DNA of 64,000 nt from Oceanobacillus timonensis (lineage in GTDB: Bacteria; Bacillota; Bacilli; Bacillales; Amphibacillaceae). Location of the stretch: contig NZ_LT800497.1 of assembly GCF_900166635.1 (NCBI RefSeq), positions 1,888,378 to 1,952,377 on the forward strand, written 5' to 3'. Shown piece by piece: positions 37,161-46,230 of this stretch (its first letter is position 1; every line of letters starts with the position of its first letter). The notes beneath the pieces were generated by a model. The model was not told the origin of the DNA. It saw nothing but the letters and a program-made list of their open reading frames with translations, and made no database searches. A program made the position numbers and the translations under genes.

Positions 37161-38158
37161 TGTCTGAGCCGTTACTGGAATTAAATGATGTAAAAATGTA
37201 TTTTCCAATAAAAGAAAAATTATTAAAGAAGCCAACCAAACATGTGAAAGCAGTTAATGGTGTCAGTTTAACTGTGCAACGAGGGGAAACCTTAGGAATT
37301 GTAGGCGAATCAGGATGCGGGAAAAGTACATTGGCACGAACAATCGTAGGCCTTTTGGAGCCGACATCTGGTGATATTTACTTTGAAGGGGAAAGTATCC
37401 CGGGGTACAATAGAAAGCAGATGCATGCATTACGCAAAGATATCCAAATCGTATATCAAGACCCTTACACCAGTTTAAATCCACGAATGAAAACCGGCGA
37501 AATTATTGCAGCACCGCTAAAAGCATTTAAAATGACAGAGAATTTACAAGAACGGGTTGATGAATTATTGGAACTTGTCGGTTTAAAGAAAGAAGATGCA
37601 GATAAATTTCCGCATCAATTTTCCGGTGGTCAACGTCAGCGGATTGGTATTGCCAGGGCGTTGGCATTAAAACCAAAGTTATTAATTCTGGATGAACCGG
37701 TAAGTGCATTGGATGTATCTGTGCAGGCTCAAGTAATCAATTTGCTGGAAGATTTGCAGGAAGAGCTGGGACTGACATATGTATTTATTGCGCATGACCT
37801 TTCGGTGATTAAACATATCGCCGATAAAGTTGCTGTTATGTATCTTGGAAAAGTAATGGAATTAACGGACAGTGACACGCTGTATCATCATGCGGAGCAT
37901 CCATATACCAATGCGCTGTTGTCCGCCATTCCGTTGCCTGATCCGGAAAAAGAAAGACAACGTCAACGCATCACGCTCCAAGGAGATCTACCGTCTCCTG
38001 CCAATCCGCCATCGGGTTGTATCTTCCATACGAGATGCCCGATTGCTCAAGCGTCTTGTAAACAAGCTGTTCCTGAACTGGAAGAGAAGGATAGGAAGAA
38101 TCATCGAGTTGCTTGTTTTTACCCGCAAGAAACCAAAGAAATGGTTCTTAACCAATAA
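37160..38158 (+). CDS. Peptide ABC transporter ATPase (DppF type)
   Basis: 332 residues from ATG 37160, overlapping the stop of the previous gene (TAATG) and preceded by AAAGGAGCTGTC. Walker A GESGCGKSTLARTIVG, Q-loop YQDPYTSLNPRMK, signature FSGGQRQRIGIARAL, Walker B LLILDEPVSALD and H-loop AHDLSV. The C-terminal block has GCIFHTRCPIAQASC. With DppD it makes the heterodimeric ATPase pair. A longer frame running back to 37007 is spurious. Confidence 0.95.
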   Translation: MSEPLLELNDVKMYFPIKEKLLKKPTKHVKAVNGVSLTVQRGETLGIVGESGCGKSTLARTIVGLLEPTSGDIYFEGESIPGYNRKQMHALRKDIQIVYQDPYTSLNPRMKTGEIIAAPLKAFKMTENLQERVDELLELVGLKKEDADKFPHQFSGGQRQRIGIARALALKPKLLILDEPVSALDVSVQAQVINLLEDLQEELGLTYVFIAHDLSVIKHIADKVAVMYLGKVMELTDSDTLYHHAEHPYTNALLSAIPLPDPEKERQRQRITLQGDLPSPANPPSGCIFHTRCPIAQASCKQAVPELEEKDRKNHRVACFYPQETKEMVLNQ

Positions 38159-38187
38159 CAAAATACGAAGCAGAAAGGAACTTACGA

Positions 38188-38622
38188 ATGAGTAGACCAA
38201 AAATTTCACAAATGGACGCTTATATGATTGAAACATTGCGTACAAATAACGTAACAAATGAGGAAATGATTCAGGCTGTCAAAGAAAAAGATGTGTCAAA
38301 ATGGCAGAAATTAAACGAGAAATTTGATTTTGAACAGTTAATTACATTGGCGGAGAAAGATTTTGCATCTTTTGAACAAGTGATTCATGAAGGTTACGCG
38401 GTTAAATTCGTGACAGTTGGCGGATTGGAAAGGTTATTGAGGTTGAAGTTTGGGAAGGAACCTGAGAAAGATTATCAGAAGCAGCAAACGGGAGCTGTGA
38501 GCTTAAATATAGATGCGTCTTCTTTGGAAGAGTTAAAGCAGATGCTTTCTCTGAATTGGAAAGTAGAGGAGGATGAGAGCGGCGTTTCTATATTGTTGAA
38601 AGAGCAGAAGGATTTTGGGTAA
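38188..38622 (+). CDS. Hypothetical protein at the end of the peptide-import block
   Basis: 144 residues from ATG 38188 after GAAAGGAACTTAC, 29 bases behind the ATPase, so probably in the same transcript. Mostly helical: MSRPKISQMDAYMIETLRTN, EEMIQAVKEKDVSKWQKLNE, then TVGGLERLLRLKFGKEPE and a final beta-like part (VSLNIDASSLEELKQML). No domain is recognised. The operon position suggests a role tied to the amidohydrolase or importer. Confidence 0.7.
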   Translation: MSRPKISQMDAYMIETLRTNNVTNEEMIQAVKEKDVSKWQKLNEKFDFEQLITLAEKDFASFEQVIHEGYAVKFVTVGGLERLLRLKFGKEPEKDYQKQQTGAVSLNIDASSLEELKQMLSLNWKVEEDESGVSILLKEQKDFG

Positions 38623-38643
38623 TCGTTCTCTGAATCATTTTAG

Positions 38644-38684
38644 TTAACGCAGTGGGAGAAGCATAAAAACGCTCACTGCGTTAA
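38644..38684 (+). terminator. Terminator of the M20/peptide-import block
   Basis: TTAACGCAGTGGG (38644-38656) with CTCACTGCGTTAA (38672-38684), 13 pairs with one G-U, followed by GTTTCGTTTTAT. The right flank matches the dispersed motif at 6493 and 9440. Confidence 0.75.
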
Positions 38685-38726
38685 GTTTCGTTTTATCTGA
38701 AATGAGTTTGGAATGTATAAGTATTA

Positions 38727-38763
38727 CAAAGGTCGACATCGCAAGTATCGATGACGACCTTTG
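38727..38763 (-). terminator. Terminator-like hairpin below the PTS gene
   Basis: A 15-bp stem with one mismatch (38727-38741 with 38749-38763), 55 bases past the minus-strand stop. The loop is 7 bases. T-tract weak. Confidence 0.55.
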
Positions 38764-38817
38764 CTTTCTAGTGGATTTTTTCACCATGGAATCTATTTCT
38801 TTCATACTACTAAACGC

Positions 38818-40389
38818 TTAAGCACTTACGCCCTCCTCTTCTACTTTCTTTTTCTTATTTGCAATCAAAGTAACTGCAAAAGACAGCGCAAATGAAGCAA
38901 GCATGGCAATAACAAAGCCCAAAGGATGATCCGATAAAAATGGTGTAGTAAATGTTGGTACATAAGCTGTTCCGCGAATGTCAAACAGACCGACTAGTGC
39001 GCCGCCGACTCCAGCTGATAGAATGGCACCGGTAAAAACAATTTTATTAGAGAACATGAACGGATAAGCCGCTTCCACAAATGTTCCGAATCCCATATTA
39101 ATCAAGAACCCTGGAGTTGCAGCTGCTGCTTCCCCTTTCTCTCTTGGAGCAACCATGTTTGCTAAGTTGATTCCAGCAGATACCATAACTAAACCAACCA
39201 TATCGATGGCTCCTAAGAAACTTACTCCTGTTTGTTCCATTTCCAATAATACGATGGGCAGAATAGCTGCATGATATATCCCGCCTAAAATGGCTGGCCA
39301 AATGAGCAGACCACCTAATAGTCCAGCCAGAATAGGGTTAAATGCAATGGCTGACTCGATTGCAATTTTAATTCCATCGCCGATAAACAATGCAACGGGT
39401 GCGAATAAAAAGTAGACTAATAACCCTGCGAGTAAACCGGCTAATCCTCCCGTGACGATATTGACGGTTGTCATCGGGAATTTCCAGCGAATGCACTTTT
39501 GAAAGAAATAATGTACGAAAACCCCGGCTAAAATACCGCCGATAAGACCGCCGATAATGCCGCCATCTACGGATAATACGCCGGCTACAACACCAGCAAC
39601 AATTGATACTTCATCTAAATTAGATACTTGTTTTGCTGCAATTGCTGCAATAATAATCGGTAGTGCTCCAATCATCACATCAAAAATATCTTGCAGACCG
39701 CTGAATATTGGAATCTTACTTAGTGCGAGAACGAGTGCCATCGCTATAAAGCCTGGTAACGCAGAAACCATGATGCCGCGAATATTAATATTTTTCCAAA
39801 TGCTTCCGCTGTTTTCCGTATCCATTTTATTGGCAGTACCAATAATTGGTTTATATTTCACATCCCAATAGGTTGCAAGGGAGGTAATGAACGAGATTGC
39901 TCGTGTTCGATTAGTGGTCCCCGTCGTTCCTGATTGAGCAATAACATTGGCACCTTTTGTACTGATGGTTGCCATCGATGTTCCACCTGTTCCAACGATA
40001 GGAATGTTCTTTTCAACGGCTGCGTCAATGGTTTGTTGATTCGCGCTCTTTGCATCTGCGCTCATAACGATTAACCCATCGACTGTTTGATTACGTATCA
40101 GAGCAGCTATTTGCTCGTCGATCGTTTTTGCTTGTTCATTTATTTTTTCTAATGTATTGGTAGCAGTTTGTGTTATCTGTTCTTCTTCATCCATACGAAA
40201 CAGGCTTGTTTTTGAGTCCGCTTTTGCCTGATCCATGGAAACTTCCGTAGCAATAAATTGAATGGCAGCAATGTTAAAATCTGCGGCATGACATTGATTT
40301 TTAATCTCATCTAATAATTTCCTTGGATTTTTCCCTCCTAAATTAAACAAGTTGCCGCCCGAGCTACCAATGATAGCAATATTTTTCAA
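38818..40389 (-). CDS. PTS EIIC-like sugar permease fused to an N-terminal Rossmann-like domain
   Basis: 523 residues. Residues 1-190 are soluble: MKNIAIIGSSGGNLFNLGGK opens a Rossmann-like fold, then LIVMSADAKSANQQTIDAAV and TGGTSMATISTKGANVIAQS. No typical EIIB phosphorylation Cys or His motif is visible. Residues about 205-515 hold at least nine hydrophobic segments with GIYHAAILPIVLLE, ANMVAPREKGEAAAATPG and GFGTFVEAAYPFMF, like the second EIIC family of PTS permeases. No EIIA or EIIB gene is adjacent, so donors must come from elsewhere, or it is not a classical PTS. Substrate unknown. Confidence 0.8.
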   Translation of the reverse strand: MKNIAIIGSSGGNLFNLGGKNPRKLLDEIKNQCHAADFNIAAIQFIATEVSMDQAKADSKTSLFRMDEEEQITQTATNTLEKINEQAKTIDEQIAALIRNQTVDGLIVMSADAKSANQQTIDAAVEKNIPIVGTGGTSMATISTKGANVIAQSGTTGTTNRTRAISFITSLATYWDVKYKPIIGTANKMDTENSGSIWKNINIRGIMVSALPGFIAMALVLALSKIPIFSGLQDIFDVMIGALPIIIAAIAAKQVSNLDEVSIVAGVVAGVLSVDGGIIGGLIGGILAGVFVHYFFQKCIRWKFPMTTVNIVTGGLAGLLAGLLVYFLFAPVALFIGDGIKIAIESAIAFNPILAGLLGGLLIWPAILGGIYHAAILPIVLLEMEQTGVSFLGAIDMVGLVMVSAGINLANMVAPREKGEAAAATPGFLINMGFGTFVEAAYPFMFSNKIVFTGAILSAGVGGALVGLFDIRGTAYVPTFTTPFLSDHPLGFVIAMLASFALSFAVTLIANKKKKVEEEGVSA

Positions 40390-40415
40390 GATAATTCCCC
40401 CACGTAGTTAGTTTC

Positions 40416-40455
40416 AGTATGATAAAATTTTAACGTATTAATAGTTTATCATACT
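40416..40455 (-). promoter_or_regulatory. Inverted repeat, candidate operator of the PTS gene
   Basis: A perfect 11-bp inverted repeat, AGTATGATAAA (40416-40426) with TTTATCATACT (40445-40455), spaced by 18 bases, 27-66 bases before the start codon. It likely binds an unlinked regulator. A second short pair (TTTAACG/CGTTAAA) overlaps it. Confidence 0.55.
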
Positions 40456-40547
40456 AAAGCGTTAAAGTCTTTCGGAATTAATCATAAAATAATGGGTTGG
40501 CCTGGGTCGTTTTTTGAATATGCACTTATATTCGAATCTGTTCTTAT

Positions 40548-40576
40548 TTTACTTTGTATTTCCCTTTTGATATAAT
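40548..40576 (+). promoter_or_regulatory. Sigma-A-type promoter of the MscS gene
   Basis: TTTACT (40548-40553), 17-base spacer, perfect TATAAT (40571-40576), 36 bases before the start. Confidence 0.7.
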
Positions 40577-40612
40577 CATCCATTATTAGGAAGCAATAAA
40601 GGAGAGATTAGG

Positions 40613-41440
40613 TTGGCTTGGGTAGAAAACATAAATTGGGAGCAATTCCTATTAGACACCGGAATGACCATCTTAAAACTGGTTGTAACCTTGCTTGTTT
40701 TTTGGATTGTCCGTGCGGTTGGAAAAAAATTGATTAAGAAATCTTTTACAAAAGCGCAGGTTAGTCGAAAAATGTCTGCCGGCAGAACGAAAACATTACA
40801 ATCTCTGTCAATAAGCGTGTATTCATATGTTTTAATATTTATTACGCTAGTGATTATTCTGGGCATATTTAACATTAACGCAGCAGGACTGATTGCCGGA
40901 GCAGGTGTTGTAGGCCTGGCAATCGGGTTTGGTGCACAAGGTTTGGTCAGCGATGTTGTTACTGGATTTTTCCTTCTTTTAGAAAAGCAGGTGGATGTCG
41001 GTGATTATGTGACTGTTGCCGGATTTGATGGTGTTGTAGAGGATGTCGGTTTGCGTACGATGCAAATCCGCAGCTTTGATGGGACATTAAATTATGTGCC
41101 AAACAGAGAAATCGGTTCGTTAAGTAATCACTCCCGCGGAAGTATGGAGGCGTTAGTAGATATTGCCATCCCATACGCAGATAATATTGATGAAGCGGTG
41201 AATACGATTCAAGCAGCATGTGATGCTATCAAGGAAGACAATCCGAAAATCGTAGAAGGCCCGGATGTACTGGGTGTACAGACCTTTGGTTCTGCAGAAA
41301 TTACTTTACGTGTGATTGCTAAAACAGAGGCAATGGCACAGTGGAAAGTAGAACGTGATTTGCGGAAAGCGATTAAAGAAGCACTGGATGCAAAACAGGA
41401 AGATCCTGAAAATACGTATGCTGAAAGATTACAGGAGTAG
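40613..41440 (+). CDS. Small-conductance mechanosensitive channel (MscS/YkuT type)
   Basis: 275 residues from TTG 40613, 8 bases after AAAGGAGAG. Two or three N-terminal membrane helices; the pore helix AGLIAGAGVVGLAIGFGAQG has the Gly/Ala pattern of MscS TM3, followed by LVSDVVTGFFLLLEKQVDVG and the beta domain (GVVEDVGLRTMQIRSFDGTL, YVPN). It opens on membrane tension to release solutes after osmotic downshift, complementing ectoine accumulation. The C-terminus is charged and helical. Confidence 0.92.
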   Translation: MAWVENINWEQFLLDTGMTILKLVVTLLVFWIVRAVGKKLIKKSFTKAQVSRKMSAGRTKTLQSLSISVYSYVLIFITLVIILGIFNINAAGLIAGAGVVGLAIGFGAQGLVSDVVTGFFLLLEKQVDVGDYVTVAGFDGVVEDVGLRTMQIRSFDGTLNYVPNREIGSLSNHSRGSMEALVDIAIPYADNIDEAVNTIQAACDAIKEDNPKIVEGPDVLGVQTFGSAEITLRVIAKTEAMAQWKVERDLRKAIKEALDAKQEDPENTYAERLQE

Positions 41441-41487
41441 TTAGAACAAAAGGTGAAGATGATGATTTGAATAGGATTTAAAGAAGA

Positions 41488-41516
41488 GGGGCGCTGGGTT
41501 TCGGTGCCCTTTTTAT
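41488..41516 (+). terminator. Terminator of the MscS gene
   Basis: A short stem (41488-41494 with 41504-41510, with G-U pairs), followed by T5ATTT, 48 bases after the stop. Confidence 0.65.
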
Positions 41517-41772
41517 TTGCTGTATAAAGAGGGGTATGTTGTAAAACAATTTTTTCTGTACCAAAGTATCATTTCTTCCATTTTCTGACCCTATATCAGC
41601 GTATATCCTGTATAATGGCAGGGAGACAAACGAATAAGTTTGACTTCGTAATGAGTACAAATAAACAATGGATTCCCACTAAACTATAACATCCGTTTTT
41701 TTAGGGCTTTTCATTGAATGAACATAGATAAATAAGAATTAATTTACCATACAAATAGCAGGAGTGATTTGG

Positions 41773-43065
41773 TTGAAAAGTATTTTTCGAAAAGATGAGC
41801 GTGAAGCAAATTTATTGGAACGAAGTAAAGCAGAACACGTGGTTTTAGAAAATCTGCATCAAACAGATTTGGCGTTGCAACTGCAAATATCAAAAATAAC
41901 GAAACAAGATTTGGCTATTGCTAAATTATTAAAGCCGATAATCAAAGATAATATCAACATCATTATCGATGCTTTCTATGATAATTTAGCCCTTTCTCCA
42001 AAATTAATGAGAATTATTGAAAATAACAGTTCCATTCACCGTTTAAAACAAACATTGCAAACCCATATGATTGAAATGTTTTCCGGCGAAGTAAATCAAG
42101 CATTTATTGATAAGCGTCGAAGGATTGCCAGGGTGCATGTACATATTGGTCTGGAGCCTAAATGGTATATTGCCTCCTTTCAAGAGCTTTTCTTTCAAAT
42201 ATCCAAGTTACTATCCGATACATATAAGGACAGGGAAAATTTTTTGAGTGCTGTTCAGGTAACGAATAAGTTATTAAATTTTGAACAGCAGATTGTTTTA
42301 GAAGCGTATGAAGCAGATATCGCTGAAAAAAGAAATGCGATGGATGACAAAAACCGGAATCTGATTACTTCCATGAAGGAAACGGCAGAACGGTTGAACA
42401 CCCTATCTGTGGAAACGAATCAGGCTGTAGCAAAAATGGTAGAGCAGGCAGATCGAATTCGTCACATTTCCAAACAAGGAGAAGAGGTTGCAGCGACGAC
42501 AAGTGCTTCTGCGCAACAGGGAGTAGAACAGACACAGAGCACGAATGCGGGCATGTCGCACTTGGATAATCATATGACACGTGTTATGGAAAGGTTAGAA
42601 CAGCTGACGAATAGTGCGGAGGAAATAAAATCGGTGATTTCCATTGTAGAATCGATTGCAGGACAGACGAATTTGTTAGCTTTGAATGCGTCTATTGAAG
42701 CAGCCAGAGTCGGAGAACAGGGAAAAGGTTTTGCTGTGGTAGCGGATGAAGTGCGCAAACTTGCAGAGCAATCTCAAAATGCTGTTGCAGAAGTAAGCAA
42801 CCTGATTCTAGAGACAAATGAACAGGTTTCAAACAGCCATGAAGCTATCAAAGAAACACAAGAGGAAGTCAAAAAAGTCCGTGAACAAACAGCGGATACA
42901 GAAGCCATCCTAAGCCGGGTTTCTGAATCCATGACACTTATCTCAGAGAATAGCAGCAACATTCAGCAGTCCCTGGAAGAAAATCAGCAGAGTATCCATG
43001 AAATAGAATCCTCCATGCGGGAGATTGAGAACTGTTCATTGGAATTCCATACGATAGAAGATTAG
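41773..43065 (+). CDS. hemAT: Haem-based aerotactic transducer HemAT
   Basis: 430 residues from TTG 41773, 8 bases after CAGGAG. The N-terminal globin sensor (to about residue 180) aligns with B. subtilis HemAT: a distal-side Tyr in [21 protein letters not shown], and the proximal His in [20 protein letters not shown]. The C-terminal half is a soluble methyl-accepting signalling domain with [20 protein letters not shown] and the hairpin tip [12 protein letters not shown]. It senses oxygen and signals to CheA. There are no membrane segments, as expected. It stands alone with its own promoter region. Confidence 0.93.
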   Translation: MKSIFRKDEREANLLERSKAEHVVLENLHQTDLALQLQISKITKQDLAIAKLLKPIIKDNINIIIDAFYDNLALSPKLMRIIENNSSIHRLKQTLQTHMIEMFSGEVNQAFIDKRRRIARVHVHIGLEPKWYIASFQELFFQISKLLSDTYKDRENFLSAVQVTNKLLNFEQQIVLEAYEADIAEKRNAMDDKNRNLITSMKETAERLNTLSVETNQAVAKMVEQADRIRHISKQGEEVAATTSASAQQGVEQTQSTNAGMSHLDNHMTRVMERLEQLTNSAEEIKSVISIVESIAGQTNLLALNASIEAARVGEQGKGFAVVADEVRKLAEQSQNAVAEVSNLILETNEQVSNSHEAIKETQEEVKKVREQTADTEAILSRVSESMTLISENSSNIQQSLEENQQSIHEIESSMREIENCSLEFHTIED

Positions 43066-43110
43066 TATGACCTTATCGCAGCAAAAAAATAATGGAATGA
43101 GGCGCAGGAA

Positions 43111-43941
43111 ATGAGACAATCCTATTTTTATTTAAAACTGGAAACACATGAACTTCCCATGGCTTATAAAAAGGAGAAACGCCGCGTACGGGTGCTATTA
43201 CCAAAGGATTATGGAAAAGAAGAAAATCGGCATTATCCTGTTGTTTATATGCATGATGGGCAGAATGTCTTTTACAGCAGTGAAGCATTCAGCGGTTACT
43301 CCTGGAAAGTTATTCCTGCGATCAAGCGGAATCCGGATCTCCCGAAAATGATTGTTGTTGGTATCGACAACGGAGAACAGGATCGTATCCATGAATATAC
43401 GCCCTGGAAAATCACGGAAAGTCCGCTGCCGGAAGATATTGAGCTTGGCGGGAGAGGTACGGAATTTGCGGAATTTATAATGAAAATTGTTAAGCCCTTT
43501 GTTGATGAAAACTATCGGACCAAATCGGATAAATATCATACGGCTATGATTGGCAGTTCCTTAGGTGGAAATATTTCTGCATTTATGGGAATCGAATACA
43601 AGAACCAAATTGGCTGCCTGGGTATTTTCTCGCTTGCAAACTGGATTACCAGCCAAGCATTTGATCATTATATAGAAAGAGAAACATTAGATCCGGAACA
43701 GCGTATCTATATCCAAGTCGGAACAGAAGAAGGGGATGATACGGATCGGAAATTAATGTATGGGAATATGAAGCAGGCGTATATCGATTGTTCCCTGAAA
43801 TATTATCAGCAGCTGATCAAAGGCCATGTTCCTATTGAACAAATTGATTTAAATATTTTTTCGGATGAGGAACATAATGAAGTATTCTGGTCGAAACATC
43901 TTCCGGAATGTTTGCGTTTTTTAAGTGCCGATTGGTCATGA
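43111..43941 (+). CDS. Alpha/beta hydrolase, esterase D/Fes-like
   Basis: 276 residues from ATG 43111 with a weak AGGCGCAGGAA site. RVRVLLPKDYGKEENRHYPV and VYMHDGQNVFY open the fold, the nucleophile elbow is AMIGSSLGGNISAFMG (Ser near residue 151), and the late His is in SDEEHNEVFW. It belongs with putative esterases such as YieL or Fes. It is the first of three genes, followed 250 bases on by an ATP-grasp protein and a second esterase. Substrate unknown. Confidence 0.86.
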   Translation: MRQSYFYLKLETHELPMAYKKEKRRVRVLLPKDYGKEENRHYPVVYMHDGQNVFYSSEAFSGYSWKVIPAIKRNPDLPKMIVVGIDNGEQDRIHEYTPWKITESPLPEDIELGGRGTEFAEFIMKIVKPFVDENYRTKSDKYHTAMIGSSLGGNISAFMGIEYKNQIGCLGIFSLANWITSQAFDHYIERETLDPEQRIYIQVGTEEGDDTDRKLMYGNMKQAYIDCSLKYYQQLIKGHVPIEQIDLNIFSDEEHNEVFWSKHLPECLRFLSADWS

Positions 43942-44193
43942 ATAGTATATGTTGCAGATGGAAAGAAGCATCTGTCAGAAGTATTTAGAAATAGAGCTGG
44001 CATTTTCGCCGGCTTTATTGTTTTTGGTTTCTTCCTGGCAGTTGTTTCTTTTCAAAAGGGAAAGGCGAATATCTTAAATGGACGTTTCACCTTTTTGGTA
44101 ATTTTCGAAAATTTAGATTGATTTTTATAGAGATAAATGGTATTTTAACAGAAATCTAATGATTTTTGCCCAGTTTAGGAAAGGAGTTTTAAG

Positions 44194-45363
44194 ATGAATT
44201 ATATTCTAATTTCGCCATATTATCCCAAAAATTTTCAAAATTTTGCGTATCGATTGAAAGATGCAGGTGTGCATGTTTTCGGAATTGGAGAAGAGCCCTA
44301 TGAGCAATTAGGCTCGAAATTACAGAAATCTTTAAGCGAATATTATCGTGTGAAAAGTTTAAAGAATCTGGATGAAGTAAAACGCGCTGTGGCATTTTTA
44401 TTTTTTAAACATGGCCCTATTGACCGGATTGAATCGCATAATGAACATTGGTTAGAGCTTGATGCACAACTCCGGGAACAATTTCATGTGTATGGAAATA
44501 AACCAGCGGATTTAAAAAAGGTAAAATTGAAATCAGAAATGAAAAAACTGTTCCGAAAAGCCGGTGTTCCGGTAGTAGAGGGAAGTGTTGTTAAAAATAA
44601 ACAGGAACTGACGGAAGCTGTAGCACAATTAGGTCTTCCGGTGATTGCAAAACCGGATAATGGTGTTGGCTCTGCCGCGACGTTTAAATTAAGCTCAGAG
44701 GAAGATGTACATCAATTTGAGGCAGAATGGGCGGAAAAAACTGCGTATTTCCTGGAACCTTATATTGAGGGAGGAAAACTTTGTACGTTTGATGGCTTAA
44801 CGGATCAGGAAGGGAATATTGTTTTTCAGACAAGCTTCACATATAATGTGCCGACATTAGAGCTTGTTCAGGAGCAGCTGGATTTATTTTATGTCATCCA
44901 AAAAGAAATCGAACCCAAATTGGAGGCTTATGGAAAAGCCATCGTGAAAACGTTTGGCATGAAAGAACGTTTTTTCCATATTGAATTTTTCCAATTAGAA
45001 ACTGGAGATTACGTCGCGCTGGAATATAATAATCGTCTGGCAGGAGGCTATACGATTGATATGTATAACTATGCTTATTCAATAGATTTATTTGCGCAAT
45101 ATGCAACGCTAGTGACAGGAGGGAAATTTAAGGAGCCAGATGTACCTAATCAGTTCTGTATCGGCGTGACACAACGTGATGCGTATCAGTATCAAAACGA
45201 TACCAAGGCAATCCGTGACAAATTTGGTGATAAGGTAAAGTTTGCCGAGCGTATGCCGGAAGCGTTTGCCCACCTGCAGGGGAATCAATTTTATGCGATT
45301 AATGCAGAAACAGAAGATGAAGTGAACCAGATCACCCGTTTTGTACATGAACGAAAAAAATAG
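44194..45363 (+). CDS. ATP-grasp domain carboxylate ligase
   Basis: 389 residues from ATG 44194 after GGAAAGGAG. The N-terminal part (MNYILISPYYPKNFQNFAYR, EEPYEQLGSKLQ) is a PreATP-grasp fold. The central ATP-grasp domain has RKAGVPVVEGSVV, LPVIAKPDNGVGSAATFKLS (P-loop-like, phosphate-binding) and FFHIEFFQLETGDYVALEYN for Mg-ATP (E near residue 278). Such enzymes activate a carboxylate as acyl-phosphate and join it to an amine. Its substrate is not known. It lies between two hydrolases and is 27 bases before the second, so they are likely co-transcribed. Confidence 0.86.
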   Translation: MNYILISPYYPKNFQNFAYRLKDAGVHVFGIGEEPYEQLGSKLQKSLSEYYRVKSLKNLDEVKRAVAFLFFKHGPIDRIESHNEHWLELDAQLREQFHVYGNKPADLKKVKLKSEMKKLFRKAGVPVVEGSVVKNKQELTEAVAQLGLPVIAKPDNGVGSAATFKLSSEEDVHQFEAEWAEKTAYFLEPYIEGGKLCTFDGLTDQEGNIVFQTSFTYNVPTLELVQEQLDLFYVIQKEIEPKLEAYGKAIVKTFGMKERFFHIEFFQLETGDYVALEYNNRLAGGYTIDMYNYAYSIDLFAQYATLVTGGKFKEPDVPNQFCIGVTQRDAYQYQNDTKAIRDKFGDKVKFAERMPEAFAHLQGNQFYAINAETEDEVNQITRFVHERKK

Positions 45364-45389
45364 AAAAGTAGAGACAGGAGACGTCTATC

Positions 45390-46130
45390 ATGCATATGGA
45401 ACAATTAAGCCATTGGAGCGGAGAATTAGGCAGGGAGATGCCTCTAAATAGATATGGACACAGCGGTATGCCAATTGTTGTTTTTCCCTCATCCGGCGGA
45501 TCGCACTTTGAATACAACGATTTTGGAATGATTGATGCATCCCAGGAATTTATAGAATCTGGAAAAGTACAGTTTTTTGCATTAGCCAGTATAGATAGTG
45601 AAAGCTGGCTGCATGACTCCAAGCCGGCGCACGACCGGGCATTGGCGCATGAGGCATATGACCGTTATGTGATTGGAGAAGCCATTCCTTTTATCAAACA
45701 TCAGACAAATTGGTTTGATCCGATGATGGCAACTGGCTGCAGCATGGGTGCTTATCATGCGCTGAATTTTTTCTTGCGGCACCCGGATGTTTTTCAGACA
45801 ACCGTTGCACTTAGCGGCGTGTATGATGCCCGTTTCTTTTTTGGAGATTATAGAGATGATCCGCTGGTATATGAAAATTCACCAAGTGATTATATCTGGA
45901 ATCAGAATGATGGCTGGTTTATGGACCGTTACCGCTCTGCAAAAACCATTATCTGTACAGGGCTTGGCGACTGGGAACAGGACGGACTGCCTTCTTTCTA
46001 TACATTGAAAGAAGCGTTTGCAGAGAAACAGATTCCCGCCTGGTTTGATGAGTGGGGAGATGATGTATCTCATGACTGGATCTGGTGGAGAAAACAGATG
46101 CCTTATTATCTGAAAAAACTATTTTCCTGA
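45390..46130 (+). CDS. Alpha/beta hydrolase, putative esterase
   Basis: 246 residues from ATG 45390 after GACAGGAGACG. PIVVFPSSGGSHFEYNDFGM gives the oxyanion side, GCSMGAYHALNFFLRHPDVF holds the nucleophile Ser (near residue 118), and DEWGDDVSHDW the late His. It is a compact putative esterase of the YqiA/Esterase_phd kind. It differs from the first esterase of the cluster, so two distinct ester or thioester steps around an ATP-grasp ligase are suggested. A terminator follows at once. Confidence 0.85.
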   Translation: MHMEQLSHWSGELGREMPLNRYGHSGMPIVVFPSSGGSHFEYNDFGMIDASQEFIESGKVQFFALASIDSESWLHDSKPAHDRALAHEAYDRYVIGEAIPFIKHQTNWFDPMMATGCSMGAYHALNFFLRHPDVFQTTVALSGVYDARFFFGDYRDDPLVYENSPSDYIWNQNDGWFMDRYRSAKTIICTGLGDWEQDGLPSFYTLKEAFAEKQIPAWFDEWGDDVSHDWIWWRKQMPYYLKKLFS

Positions 46131-46135
46131 AGGGG

Positions 46136-46170
46136 AAACACCAGTATACTAAAGGTACTGGTGTTTTTAA
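46136..46170 (+). terminator. Terminator of the esterase/ATP-grasp/esterase cluster
   Basis: A perfect 11-bp stem, AAACACCAGTA (46136-46146) with TACTGGTGTTT (46156-46166), followed by TT and A. It starts 6 bases after the stop. Confidence 0.8.
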
Positions 46171-46230
46171 ATGATGGCTGGAATGAAGATTTCTGTCCGG
46201 AAAATAGAAGAAAGATAAAGAGGTCCAAAA

